NCBI GenBank assembly: GCA_910587095.1
Contig: CAJUMJ010000048.1
Coordinates: 1 to 64,000 of the forward strand
DNA from: an uncultured Lachnospiraceae bacterium
GTDB taxonomy: Bacteria; Bacillota; Clostridia; Lachnospirales; Lachnospiraceae
Reading direction: 5' to 3'
DNA: 64,000 nucleotides
The position numbers and the translations under genes are program-made. Numbering within the stretch: the first letter of the stretch is position 1; each line of letters starts with the position of its first letter. Below the pieces are notes generated by a model that ran no database searches, was not told the origin of the DNA, and was given only the letters and a program-made list of their open reading frames with translations. Of this stretch, positions 14,820-23,263 are shown one piece after another.

Positions 14820-15698
14820 ATGGGAAACAAAAAAACCGTAAAGAGGGTGAAGAAAAAGAACCCGAACTTGCGGCTGATCAAAAACGAGAATTACGGACAG
14901 GAGAAGAAAAAGCAGGAAAAGAAAAAACAGGAGAAGGACAGAAGGAGGGAGGAGAGACAGGAGAAGCTCCGTTTCGGAAAACCCAAGAGGGTGGTCATCC
15001 TGTTAGTCATGTTCTTTGCCCTGTCTCTTCTTTTGGGCGGCGCTTTTTTTTATATCCTCAAAAATTATAAAGTGACGACGGTGCATGTTGAGGGAAACAT
15101 TCACTATACAAGTGAGGAAATCCGGGACATGGTCATGGGGGGAAGGTTCGGGGATAATTCCTTGCTTTTGTCGCTAAAATACCGTGATAAGGGTATAGAG
15201 GGCGTTCCCTTTATCGAGACGATGGATGTTTCCATAGAAGCGAGAGATACGATCCGCATTTCCGTGTATGAGAAAGCGCTGGCTGGTTATGTCAGGTATC
15301 TGGAGCGTTATGTGTATTTCGACAAGGATGGGATTGTCGTCGAGACATCCCAGGAGGAGACGGCAGGCATTCCGCAGGTGACAGGACTAGCCTTTGACCA
15401 TGTGGTTTTGCATGAGCCTCTGCCGGTGGAAAAGCCGGAACTTTTTGATGAAATTTTGAATATTACCCAACAACTTTCCAAGTATTCGCTCACGGCGGAT
15501 AAGATTTACTTTGACAGCGCGTATGAGGTGACGCTGTATTTCGGGGACGCAAGGGTCGCCATTGGAGAGAATGTAGATATAGATGAGAAGATTATGAAGC
15601 TGCAATATCTTCTGCCGAATCTGGTGGGAAAAAGTGGCATTCTGGATATGCGGGAATACAGCGAAGATACCACAACGTACAGTTTTGAGCAGGATTGA
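14820..15698 (+). CDS. divIB: Cell division protein DivIB/FtsQ
   Basis: DivIB is a bitopic division protein that bridges the FtsL/FtsB complex and regulates septal synthesis. The protein has an ~60-residue very basic cytoplasmic tail (KKKQEKKKQEKDRRREERQE), one membrane helix (VVILLVMFFALSLLLGGAFF), then a POTRA domain (YKVTTVHVEGNIHYTSEEI...) and a beta domain. The 292-residue length fits the Firmicutes DivIB group. The ATG at 14820 follows GATGAGGG; an ATG at 14807 is in another frame. The long structured leader separates it from murA, and ftsZ follows after 135 bp. Confidence 0.9.
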   Translation: MGNKKTVKRVKKKNPNLRLIKNENYGQEKKKQEKKKQEKDRRREERQEKLRFGKPKRVVILLVMFFALSLLLGGAFFYILKNYKVTTVHVEGNIHYTSEEIRDMVMGGRFGDNSLLLSLKYRDKGIEGVPFIETMDVSIEARDTIRISVYEKALAGYVRYLERYVYFDKDGIVVETSQEETAGIPQVTGLAFDHVVLHEPLPVEKPELFDEILNITQQLSKYSLTADKIYFDSAYEVTLYFGDARVAIGENVDIDEKIMKLQYLLPNLVGKSGILDMREYSEDTTTYSFEQD

Positions 15699-15833
15699 CG
15701 GAAAATTTGTCTATGCAGATCACAATAAAAGAATAAAAAACGAAAAAAAATGGCTTGCTAAGTTCAGAAAATAATTATATGATTAAGTATATGAGTTTAT
15801 GCTTAGCATACGAGAGTTGGAGGAGGAATCGCC

Positions 15834-17045
15834 TTGCTTGAAATTAAGTCGAATGAAGCGGAATCCGCAGCGAAGATAATCGTGGTTGGTGTCGGCGGTG
15901 CGGGAAATAACGCTGTGAATAGAATGATTGATGAAGAGATAGACGGTGTAGAATTTATCGGTATAAACACCGATAAACAGGCTTTGCAGCTTTGCAGGGC
16001 GACCAGGCTGTTGCAGATCGGGGAAAAGCTTACCAAGGGTCTTGGCGCGGGCGCGAAGCCGGAAATCGGCGAGAAAGCTGCGGAGGAGAGCTCCGAGGAG
16101 GTCGCGCAGGCGTTAAAGGGCGCGGATATGGTGTTTGTCACCTGTGGCATGGGCGGCGGCACCGGGACGGGTGCGGCTCCCGTGGTGGCCAAGCTGGCAA
16201 AGGACATGGGTATTTTGACGGTAGGCGTTGTTACGAAACCGTTTCGGTTTGAGGCGAAGACCCGAATGACGAACGCGCTTACGGGCATTGAGAAGATTAA
16301 AGACAACGTGGACACGCTGATCGTGATTCCAAACGATAAGCTTCTGGAAATTGTGGACAGGCGGACAACTATGCCGGAAGCCTTAAAGAAAGCCGACGAG
16401 GTATTGCAGCAGGCTGTTCAGGGCATTACGGATCTGATCAATATGCCGGCGATTATCAACCTGGATTTCGCGGATGTACAGACGGTTATGAAGGACAAGG
16501 GTATCGCGCATATCGGCATTGGCACGGGCAAAGGAGATGACAAGGCGTCCGAGGCGGCCAAGATGGCGGTGGAGAGTCCGCTTCTTGAAACGACGATCAC
16601 GGGAGCGACGCATGTGATCATCAATGTCTCGGGAGACATCTCTCTGGCGGACGCTTCCGATGCCTCCGATTATGTGAGAAACCTCACGGGGGACGAGGTG
16701 AATATCATCTTCGGAGCCATGTATGACTCGAGCATGACCGATACCTGCAATGTAACCATTATCGCTACGGGGATTGAGGAGAAAGCTGCAAGACAGGGCG
16801 GTCTTGGCTTTAAGAGCGGATACATAACGCCTACCTCCCTGCAGGGAAAGAGTCAGATGGGAACGGGCGCAGGCCTTGGCGCGTTTTCCAATATGGGCCT
16901 GAAGCAGCCGATCGGTTCGCAGACGGGCACCCAGGCGAGGCCGCAGCCCGGCCTTAAGCCGATCGGAGGCATTCAGAAGACGAATGACATCAAGAGCTCG
17001 GTGGAGGAGAAATCGTTGGATATCCCCAGCTTCCTGAGAAAATAG
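15834..17045 (+). CDS. ftsZ: Cell division GTPase FtsZ
   Basis: FtsZ is the tubulin-like GTPase that forms the Z ring. It shows IIVVGVGGAGNNAVNRMID, GINTDKQAL, the tubulin signature GMGGGTGTGAAPV, NPFRFE-like KPFRFEAKT, and the T7 loop NLDFADVQTVM. A variable linker follows (about residues 320-385, Gly/Gln/Pro-rich), then the conserved C-terminal peptide DIPSFLRK that binds FtsA/SepF. Translation starts at TTG 15834, with GGAGGAGG eight bases before, rather than at any ATG. The length is 403 residues. A terminator follows at 17061. Confidence 0.98.
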   Translation: MLEIKSNEAESAAKIIVVGVGGAGNNAVNRMIDEEIDGVEFIGINTDKQALQLCRATRLLQIGEKLTKGLGAGAKPEIGEKAAEESSEEVAQALKGADMVFVTCGMGGGTGTGAAPVVAKLAKDMGILTVGVVTKPFRFEAKTRMTNALTGIEKIKDNVDTLIVIPNDKLLEIVDRRTTMPEALKKADEVLQQAVQGITDLINMPAIINLDFADVQTVMKDKGIAHIGIGTGKGDDKASEAAKMAVESPLLETTITGATHVIINVSGDISLADASDASDYVRNLTGDEVNIIFGAMYDSSMTDTCNVTIIATGIEEKAARQGGLGFKSGYITPTSLQGKSQMGTGAGLGAFSNMGLKQPIGSQTGTQARPQPGLKPIGGIQKTNDIKSSVEEKSLDIPSFLRK

Positions 17046-17060
17046 AACCGAATATTTTAT

Positions 17061-17101
17061 AATGCTACAGGAAAATACCAAATTTCCTGTGGCATTTTTT
17101 T
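17061..17101 (+). terminator. Intrinsic terminator after ftsZ
   Basis: ATGCTACAGGAAA (17062-17074) pairs with TTTCCTGTGGCAT (17083-17095), followed by a run of T. It ends the division cluster and separates it from the spoIIGA-sigE unit. Confidence 0.85.
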
Positions 17102-17151
17102 GTCCAATTTTTGTGGTATTTGTCTGGAAAAATAAGGGAAACGCACCCCGA

Positions 17152-17186
17152 TTGTGACAGAATACGCGAGCCGTATTTTCTATAAT
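17152..17186 (+). promoter_or_regulatory. Candidate spoIIG promoter with long spacer
   Basis: TATAAT at 17181-17186 lies 25 bp before the spoIIGA start. The nearest -35-like sequences, TTGTGA (17152-17157) or GTGACA (17154-17159), leave spacers of 23 or 21 bp. The Bacillus subtilis spoIIG promoter is known for its ~22-bp spacer and dependence on Spo0A. An imperfect 0A-box-like TTTGTCTGGAAAA lies upstream (17119-17131). Confidence 0.45.
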
Positions 17187-17210
17187 GAAAAGGAAATACG
17201 GAGGTGGAGA

Positions 17211-18023
17211 GTGCATTACAAATTATATATTGACAGCGTATTCATTTTGCAGATGGCGGCGAATCTGTATCTTCTGTCTCTGGCCGGCCAGGTACTCAGG
17301 CGTACTGCCACGCGCCGGAGAATCTGGCTGGGGGCGGCGACGGGAGCAGTGATGAGCTGTGTATGTCTGGCGCTGCCGGTGTGCACGGTGGGGATAAGGC
17401 TTCTGCTTGGCGCGTTGCCTGTCAGTATGTGCATGTTGTGTCTCACCTATAGGATTTATGGCTTGCGCAGGCTCTTTTTCGCATCTCTCTCAATGGCGGC
17501 GATCGGCTTTTTTTTTGGCGGCGTTATGATATGGTTTCTGAATCGCCTGAGAATGATCATGAAGGGGAGCGGAGGTCTTTTCTTAACCCTGGCGCTGGGG
17601 GCGTTGGCTTATCTGGCACTGGAAATCATTTTGCGGAAGCTTATGAAAAGGAGCATGGATCAGCTTCGGACAGTGCGGTTTTATATACCTGCTTTGGGGC
17701 AGGAGATCATCGTGAAGGCTTTGGTGGACACGGGCAATCATCTGGAGGATCCTATAAGCGGCGTGCCGGTGAGCCTGATCAGCCGAAAGATTGCGCGGTG
17801 CATGGAATCGGGTTTTACGCCGGATAAGTATCATGTCATTCCTTACAGAAGCGTGGGAAAGAAGAACGGCATTTTGTCCGGCTTTGAGCTGCCGTTTATG
17901 GCGATTGAGGAGGATGGGCGCATTTTAAAGAGGGAGCATGTCATAATTGCGGTTTGTGATGCGGGAATATCGGAGGACAGTGAGTACCAGATGATATTAC
18001 ACCCCGGCTTATTAGAAAACTAG
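17211..18023 (+). CDS. spoIIGA: Sigma-E processing peptidase SpoIIGA
   Basis: SpoIIGA is the membrane aspartic protease that removes the pro-sequence of sigma-E in the mother cell. The 270-residue protein begins VHYKLYIDSVFILQMAANLY and has about five N-terminal membrane helices, then a retropepsin-like domain with the catalytic motif ALVDTGNHLEDPISG (Asp173). The GTG at 17211 has GGAGG six bases upstream and matches the family's N-terminus; the frame's upstream extension has no homology. sigE begins 11 bp after the stop, reproducing the spoIIG operon. The upstream promoter has unusual spacing. Confidence 0.92.
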   Translation: MHYKLYIDSVFILQMAANLYLLSLAGQVLRRTATRRRIWLGAATGAVMSCVCLALPVCTVGIRLLLGALPVSMCMLCLTYRIYGLRRLFFASLSMAAIGFFFGGVMIWFLNRLRMIMKGSGGLFLTLALGALAYLALEIILRKLMKRSMDQLRTVRFYIPALGQEIIVKALVDTGNHLEDPISGVPVSLISRKIARCMESGFTPDKYHVIPYRSVGKKNGILSGFELPFMAIEEDGRILKREHVIIAVCDAGISEDSEYQMILHPGLLEN

Positions 18024-18034
18024 GAGGAAGAAAA

Positions 18035-18775
18035 ATGGTTTTGAAGGTGGCAATTCCTGGCAGGATTCAGTTTAAGATGGTAAACAGGGAGCCAAAGTTT
18101 TTGATGGCAAAACAGGGAGATATTCATTACATAGGAGGGGCGGAGGTGCTGCCGCCACCTCTCGAAAGCGACAGGGAAAACGAGATTATCGGCGATTTGG
18201 GGACGGAGTACGGGGACGAGGCCAAGTCGATTCTGATAGAGCATAATCTGAGACTGGTAGTGTATATCGCTAAAAAGTTTGACAATACGGGGGTGGGGGT
18301 GGAGGATCTGATCTCCATTGGAACAATCGGCCTGATTAAGTCCATTAACACCTTCAATCCCGGAAAAAACATCAAACTGGCGACTTATGCCTCACGCTGT
18401 ATTGAGAATGAAATATTGATGTATCTGAGAAGAAATAACAAGCATCGGATGGAAGTCTCCATCGACGAGCCGTTAAATGTGGACTGGGACGGCAATGAGC
18501 TGCTGCTCTCGGATATTCTCGGGACGGATGAGGATGTGATTTACAAGGATCTGGAGAACGAGGTGGAGAGAAAACTCCTGATCAGGGCGATTGCCAAGCT
18601 TTCGGAGCGGGAGCAGACAATTATACGTCTGCGTTTCGGGATCGGTAACGCGGAGGGGAAGGAACTGACTCAGAAGGAGGTGGCCGAGCTTCTTGGCATT
18701 TCGCAGTCCTATATTTCAAGGCTCGAAAAAAAGATTATGAAGCGGCTAAAAAAAGAGATGAGCAAGGACAATTGA
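18035..18775 (+). CDS. sigE: Sporulation sigma factor SigE (pro-sigma-E)
   Basis: Sigma-E is the early mother-cell sigma factor. The N-terminal ~30 residues (MVLKVAIPGRIQFK...) correspond to the pro-peptide cleaved by SpoIIGA, encoded just upstream. Region 2 shows AKSILIEHNLRLVVYIAKKF, ISIGTIGLIKSINTFNP and ATYASRCIENEILMYLRR. Region 4 shows LSEREQTIIRLRFGI and the helix-turn-helix LTQKEVAELLGISQSYISRL. The length is 246 residues. GGAGGAAG precedes the ATG. In Bacillus sigG follows directly, but here a c-di-GMP regulator intervenes. Confidence 0.96.
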   Translation: MVLKVAIPGRIQFKMVNREPKFLMAKQGDIHYIGGAEVLPPPLESDRENEIIGDLGTEYGDEAKSILIEHNLRLVVYIAKKFDNTGVGVEDLISIGTIGLIKSINTFNPGKNIKLATYASRCIENEILMYLRRNNKHRMEVSIDEPLNVDWDGNELLLSDILGTDEDVIYKDLENEVERKLLIRAIAKLSEREQTIIRLRFGIGNAEGKELTQKEVAELLGISQSYISRLEKKIMKRLKKEMSKDN

Positions 18776-18787
18776 GCGGAGATATGT

Positions 18788-18816
18788 TTGCTTTTTAGCC
18801 CGGTAGCGCGTATAAT
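18788..18816 (+). promoter_or_regulatory. Sigma-A-type promoter before the HD-GYP/GGDEF gene
   Basis: TTGCTT (18788-18793), a 17-bp spacer and consensus TATAAT (18811-18816) lie 42 bp before the ATG at 18858. The gene can therefore be expressed outside sporulation. Confidence 0.6.
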
Positions 18817-18857
18817 TAGATTTAAGTCACATTTTACATAGTTGTAGCGGGGGACAA

Positions 18858-20852
18858 ATGAAAAAAATAATCTTAATTGTCGATGATGACAGGCTGACTC
18901 TGGCGACGGCGCAGAAGCTTCTGGAGACTGAGTATAAGGTAGTTGCCGTGAACTCGGGGAAACAGGCGTTTAAGTATCTGGAACGACATATGCCGGATTT
19001 GATTCTTCTCGATATCAATATGCCGGAAATTGGCGGGTTTGAAGTGATGGAAACATTGCAGAAGGATGCGCGGTGGTGCAAGATACCGGTGATTTTTCTG
19101 ACTGCCGACCGCAGTGCGGAGACGGAGATTGAGTGTTTCCGCGTGGGGGCCTGCGATTATATTTCCAAACCCTTTGAGCCTAAAATTATGCTGAGCCGCA
19201 CGAAGAGTACGATCGAGCTGGACGGCTACCGGAAGGACTTGCAGCGCAGGCTGGATGAAAAGACGAAGGAGATGGAGCGAATCACCATTCAGGCGATTAT
19301 GACAGTGGCCAATACGGTGGATGCCAAGGACGATTACACAAAAGGACATTCCATGCGGGTGGCGGCGTACGCTGAACTGCTGGCGCAGAGGCTTGGCTGG
19401 TCTGAAGAGGAGATTCAGAATATTTATTATGTGGCCATGCTGCATGATGTGGGAAAGATCGGCGTTCCCGACGCCGTGCTCAATAAACCGTTCAAGCTGT
19501 CGGACGTGGAATTTCGGCTGATCAAAGGGCACACTCTTATGGGGGCCGAGATTTTGAACGACTTCAAGATGTTTCCCAATGTCAGCGTGGGAGCGAAGTA
19601 CCATCACGAGCGTTATGACGGAAAAGGCTATCCCGAGGGACTTAAGGGGGAATCCATTCCTCTGGTAGCCAGGGTGATCGGCCTTGTGGATTCCTATGAT
19701 GCCATGACAAGCAACCGCGTTTACCGCAGACGTCTCAACGACGACGTGGTGATGAAGGAGCTGGAGAGAGGAAAGGGAAGCCAGTGGGATCCCGAGCTGG
19801 TGGATATCTTTGTGGAGCTGATCAGGGAAGGAGCCCTTGAGAAGGTGTGGATGCCGGAGGAGGATCTGGCGTCGCCGATTTTTGACAGCGGTAAAATTGT
19901 GGGCGCTACCATGGGCAGTGAAGATATACTGGAAGCGCCTGTCGATTACCTCACCGGTTTGCTGAGCCGGAAAAAGGGGGAGCTAGATATCTCCGCAAGC
20001 TTAGGAGACGAGGACGGGAGTCTGCTCTTGATCGATGTGGATCACTTCCGCAAGATCAATGACGAACATGGCCACTTGATGGGGGATTACGCGCTGAAAG
20101 TGATGGCTGATGTGCTGCGCGAGGTCGGCGGGAACGATCTGCTGTGCAGAACCGGCGGCGACGAATTTTTGTTCTACATGGCGGGAGTCACCGACGAGAA
20201 GACTGTCATCGCCAAAGTGGAGGAGCTTTTTGATCTGTTTCATAAGAAAAAGAAAGAGGTGGATGTTTTAAAGGACGCGGAGCTGTCCGTGGGCATCAGC
20301 GTTTCCGATTCGGAGGGCAGGGAGTTTGACGAGCTTTACAGAAGAGCGGACAAGGCGCTTTATCTTGTCAAACAAAACCAGGGTCAGCATTACGGATTTT
20401 ATCAGAGGACAGGTATTTTGCGCACGCCCGAACAGTCGCAGGGGGATATGGAAAAGATTATAAATGTCATCAGAAACCGTGAGACATACAAGGGCGCTTT
20501 TCAGGTGGATTACGATGATTTCAATCATATTTATGATTTTGTGAAACACATGTCGTTACGAAACGAAAAAGAAACCCAGCTTTTGCTGTTTACGCTGTTT
20601 TCCTCCAACGGAAGCGAGGTCAGACTGGAGCGGATGGAGACAGCCATGCAGTGTATGGAGCAGGCGATCTGCAAATCTCTTCGAGGCGTGGATGTGGGCG
20701 CCAGGTATAGCAGTTCCCAGTTTCTTGTGGTGCTTCTTGGGACGGAGCGGGAAAACGTGCGTGTGGTGACGGACCGTATTGTGCAGAATTACTTTAAGCT
20801 CTATGGGGAAAAGGATATCACTCTGACATACGATATTGCCAAGTTCAATTGA
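18858..20852 (+). CDS. Response regulator with HD-GYP phosphodiesterase and GGDEF domains
   Basis: This 664-residue protein combines a receiver domain (residues 1-120; phospho-acceptor Asp52 in LLDINMP), an HD-GYP c-di-GMP phosphodiesterase domain (~140-330; AMLHDVGKIG, HHERYDGKGYPEG) and a GGDEF cyclase domain (~365-520; CRTGGDEFLFYM, intact active site). A further ~120-residue tail looks like a degenerate second GGDEF-type fold. No RxxD inhibitory site is visible before GGDEF. It may both make and break c-di-GMP, or bind it allosterically. The cognate kinase is not adjacent. The location between sigE and sigG is notable. A terminator follows. Confidence 0.9.
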   Translation: MKKIILIVDDDRLTLATAQKLLETEYKVVAVNSGKQAFKYLERHMPDLILLDINMPEIGGFEVMETLQKDARWCKIPVIFLTADRSAETEIECFRVGACDYISKPFEPKIMLSRTKSTIELDGYRKDLQRRLDEKTKEMERITIQAIMTVANTVDAKDDYTKGHSMRVAAYAELLAQRLGWSEEEIQNIYYVAMLHDVGKIGVPDAVLNKPFKLSDVEFRLIKGHTLMGAEILNDFKMFPNVSVGAKYHHERYDGKGYPEGLKGESIPLVARVIGLVDSYDAMTSNRVYRRRLNDDVVMKELERGKGSQWDPELVDIFVELIREGALEKVWMPEEDLASPIFDSGKIVGATMGSEDILEAPVDYLTGLLSRKKGELDISASLGDEDGSLLLIDVDHFRKINDEHGHLMGDYALKVMADVLREVGGNDLLCRTGGDEFLFYMAGVTDEKTVIAKVEELFDLFHKKKKEVDVLKDAELSVGISVSDSEGREFDELYRRADKALYLVKQNQGQHYGFYQRTGILRTPEQSQGDMEKIINVIRNRETYKGAFQVDYDDFNHIYDFVKHMSLRNEKETQLLLFTLFSSNGSEVRLERMETAMQCMEQAICKSLRGVDVGARYSSSQFLVVLLGTERENVRVVTDRIVQNYFKLYGEKDITLTYDIAKFN

Positions 20853-20853
20853 T

Positions 20854-20899
20854 AAAAGAATTCTGACGGTGGGGCAGGCGGCCGTCAGGATTCTTTTTT
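20854..20899 (+). terminator. Intrinsic terminator after the HD-GYP/GGDEF gene
   Basis: AAAGAATTCTGACGG pairs with CCGTCAGGATTCTTT, followed by T6. It isolates the gene from sigG, which must have its own promoter. Confidence 0.85.
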
Positions 20900-21046
20900 G
20901 CGCAGGTTCGCATAGTGTAGAAAAAGAAATCTTTCCTGCCCGATTTAAGCATTTATATGAATATTTTCCAGCTAATCGCACATGCTTGTTACAGAACGCA
21001 AAGAGTCTGTACACAGGCTAATCTTTTACGAAAGGCTGGTATTTCT

Positions 21047-21826
21047 ATGATGCAGGGAAAAGTAGAAATATGCGGCGTGAACACATCCAAGCTGCCGCTT
21101 TTAAAAAACACGGAAAAGGAGGAGCTTTTCAAAAAAATCGAAAAGGGTGACCAAAATGCCAGAATGGAGTATATCAATGGCAACCTCCGACTTGTCTTAA
21201 GCGTTATCAAGCGTTTTCATTCCAGCAACGAAAACGTGGATGACCTCTTTCAGATCGGCTGCGTCGGTTTGATTAAGGCGATCGATAATTTTGACAGTTC
21301 GCTGAATGTGAAATTCAGCACGTATGCCGTTCCCATGATCGTGGGCGAAATCAGGCGTTATCTCAGGGACGCAAATTCCATCCGCGTATCGCGATCCCTG
21401 AAAGACACCGCTTACAAAGCCATATACGCGAAGGAACATCTGACCCGCGCGAACTCAAGAGAACCTACCGTCACGGAGATTGCCACGGAGATCGGCATTC
21501 CCAAAGAAGACATCGTATACGCCCTTGACGCGATTCAAAGTCCGCTCAGCCTCTATGAGCCGGTTTATACGGATGGAGGGGACACTCTCTATGTGATGGA
21601 TCAGATCAGCGACAAAAAGAGCGGGGAGGAGGTATGGGTTGAGCATATCTCGTTGACGGAAGCTATGAAAAAACTTACAAAAAGGGAACATGAAATTATT
21701 TCCCAGCGTTTCTTCGAGGGAAAGACACAGATGGAAGTTGCGGAGAAGATAGGTATTTCCCAGGCGCAGGTTTCCAGGCTTGAAAAAAACGCGCTGAAAA
21801 CGATGAAACTATATCTGACTGCCTGA
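21047..21826 (+). CDS. sigG: Sporulation sigma factor SigG
   Basis: Sigma-G is the late forespore sigma factor. The start at 21047 (MMQGKVEICGVNTSKLPLL) matches the family N-terminus; the open frame extends upstream to 20957 without similarity. Region 2 has NGNLRLVLSVIKRF, DLFQIGCVGLIKAIDNFD and FSTYAVPMIVGEIRRYLRD. Region 3 follows, and region 4 has LTKREHEIISQRFFEGKTQ and VAEKIGISQAQVSRLEK. The Shine-Dalgarno sequence is weak (AAAGG, ~12 bases away), so translation may be limited. Its target -10/-35 signals are not obvious in the 190-bp upstream gap. A terminator follows. Confidence 0.96.
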   Translation: MMQGKVEICGVNTSKLPLLKNTEKEELFKKIEKGDQNARMEYINGNLRLVLSVIKRFHSSNENVDDLFQIGCVGLIKAIDNFDSSLNVKFSTYAVPMIVGEIRRYLRDANSIRVSRSLKDTAYKAIYAKEHLTRANSREPTVTEIATEIGIPKEDIVYALDAIQSPLSLYEPVYTDGGDTLYVMDQISDKKSGEEVWVEHISLTEAMKKLTKREHEIISQRFFEGKTQMEVAEKIGISQAQVSRLEKNALKTMKLYLTA

Positions 21827-21830
21827 CAGG

Positions 21831-21863
21831 AAAAGACGAGGTTGACGACCCCGTCTTTTTTTC
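21831..21863 (+). terminator. Intrinsic terminator after sigG
   Basis: AAAAGACGAGG and CCCCGTCTTTT pair around a short loop and run into seven T. Confidence 0.85.
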
Positions 21864-22001
21864 TGTAAAGTTTATTTTAGGGATACTTTACAAAATCTTA
21901 AGGAAAAAAATAGCGGATAGGATTTTACAAAAAGAGAGTTTTTTGATACCATAGTCTGTGGACGAAAAGAAAGACACAAGATGAGTGGGGAGTGATTTGA
22001 G

Positions 22002-22835
22002 ATGGTTTGTAAGAAATGTGGTGCGCACTTGCTGGAGGATGACCAGTTTTGTCCTGAGTGTGGTGCGAAAGTTATAAGAAAAAAGCGCTGTCCGGAATGT
22101 GGGGAGGCGCTTCGGGAAGGAACCAGATTTTGCCCGAGCTGCGGCACAGAGGTAGGAGAAGCGAGAGACGCGGCGCCAAAGAAAAAGGCGGATCCGGAGG
22201 CGGCCAAGAGGAGAGAAGATAGCGAGGAGGCGCCCAGGAAGCGGCCCAATCCTGATGCTTCGCCGAGGAAGAAAGCAAATCCCGCGCCGCCGCCCAAAAA
22301 ACGGCCGGTTCAGCGCGAGGAACCCAGAAGAAGGCGGGACTGGGAGGAAGAGGACTGGGACGATGATGACGACGATGAGGAGAGCGTTGATGTGTTGTCC
22401 ATTATGACGGTTGCCGTTGGCTGCATTCTTCTCGTGATTGTCGCTGTCTTGGGCTTTAATCTGTATCAGCGGTATGTCCCGAAGGATTACGAGGAGACTG
22501 CACAGGAGCAGGAGGCGGACGAGGAGGAACAGGAAGAAGGAGACGACTCGCAGGACGGTCAGATTCTTGAGGAGCGGCAGGAGGAGGAAAGCGTCGAAGA
22601 GATGACGGAGAGTTCTTCATCCGGGTCGGGAGGTACGCTAATTATCAAATCGGATGTAAGGATCAGGGATAATCCGAGCACACAGGGAACCAATGTGATC
22701 AGAGTGGCGAAAGCCGGAGAGAATTTTGAGTTTATGGAAGCCGTGGAGAATGGCACCTGGTACAAGGTAATCTTGTCGGGAGAGGAAGGGTATGACTACG
22801 GATATATTTTTGCGGACTATATAGAGCTGCAGTGA
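22002..22835 (+). CDS. Double zinc-ribbon, single-pass membrane protein with C-terminal SH3 domain
   Basis: The 277-residue protein begins with two zinc knuckle pairs (CKKCGAHL...CPECGAKV and CPECGEAL...CPSCGTEV), followed by a Pro/Lys/Arg-rich then Asp/Glu-rich linker and one membrane helix (MTVAVGCILLVIVAVLGFNL, about residues 135-155). An acidic outer linker and a bacterial SH3-type domain (LIIKSDVRIRDNPSTQG...) complete it. The ribbons should be cytoplasmic and the SH3 domain outside, where it may bind the cell wall. A similar outer architecture occurs in the gene at 28330. The function is unknown. It forms its own unit between terminators. Confidence 0.75.
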   Translation: MVCKKCGAHLLEDDQFCPECGAKVIRKKRCPECGEALREGTRFCPSCGTEVGEARDAAPKKKADPEAAKRREDSEEAPRKRPNPDASPRKKANPAPPPKKRPVQREEPRRRRDWEEEDWDDDDDDEESVDVLSIMTVAVGCILLVIVAVLGFNLYQRYVPKDYEETAQEQEADEEEQEEGDDSQDGQILEERQEEESVEEMTESSSSGSGGTLIIKSDVRIRDNPSTQGTNVIRVAKAGENFEFMEAVENGTWYKVILSGEEGYDYGYIFADYIELQ

Positions 22836-22852
22836 CACGAGCGAAATGAAAA

Positions 22853-22907
22853 GGGAACCTTTTGCCTGGCTTTGGCATAACATAATAAAAAGCCCGGGGA
22901 GGTTCCT
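22853..22907 (+). promoter_or_regulatory. Hairpin that could mask the ymxH ribosome site
   Basis: GGAACCT (22854-22860) is complementary to AGGTTCC (22900-22906), which overlaps the GGGGAGG ribosome site just before the ATG at 22908. If formed in the mRNA it would hide the start region. Confidence 0.4.
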
Positions 22908-23141
22908 ATGTTATTTTCGGAGTTAAAGAAAAAAGAAGTGATTAATCTGAAAAACTGTGAACGTCTGGGAAAGGTCAGCGATTTCGAGTTTGATGAATGT
23001 TCGGGACAGATTTTTAAGCTGATCATTCCGGGGGATAATAAATGGTGCGGATTGTTCGGGAATGAGCCGGACTATGTGATCTGTTATAAAGATATCAAAA
23101 AAATCGGCCCGGATATTATCGTTGTGGACATTTGTCTTTAA
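22908..23141 (+). CDS. ymxH: YlmC/YmxH family PRC-barrel sporulation protein
   Basis: The 77-residue protein MLFSELKKKEVINLKNCERL continues with GKVSDFEFDECSGQIFKLII and ends KKIGPDIIVVDICL. This is the compact PRC-barrel fold of the YlmC/YmxH family, widespread in spore formers and listed among sporulation-associated proteins. The biochemical role is not established. GGGGAGG lies directly upstream, in a region that may pair with 22854-22860. nrdR follows after 122 bp with its own promoter. Confidence 0.85.
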   Translation: MLFSELKKKEVINLKNCERLGKVSDFEFDECSGQIFKLIIPGDNKWCGLFGNEPDYVICYKDIKKIGPDIIVVDICL

Positions 23142-23185
23142 CGTGACGCCTGCAATTTGCTGTAAAATCGGTTACCATAAGATAG

Positions 23186-23214
23186 TTGACATAATGAAGC
23201 ATTTCACCTATAAT
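23186..23214 (+). promoter_or_regulatory. Consensus sigma-A promoter of nrdR
   Basis: TTGACA (23186-23191), exactly 17 bp, then TATAAT (23209-23214): both hexamers are perfect consensus. I do not see a clear pair of NrdR boxes beside it. Confidence 0.85.
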
Positions 23215-23263
23215 ATCCTTATCAAATGTATATAAGTACGGGGGGAGAAGGAGGAAATCCGGG

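Noticed and set aside
20957..21046. Extended N-terminus of SigG
   Set aside because: Family members begin near MQGKVEICGV; the upstream codons show no conservation or ribosome site.
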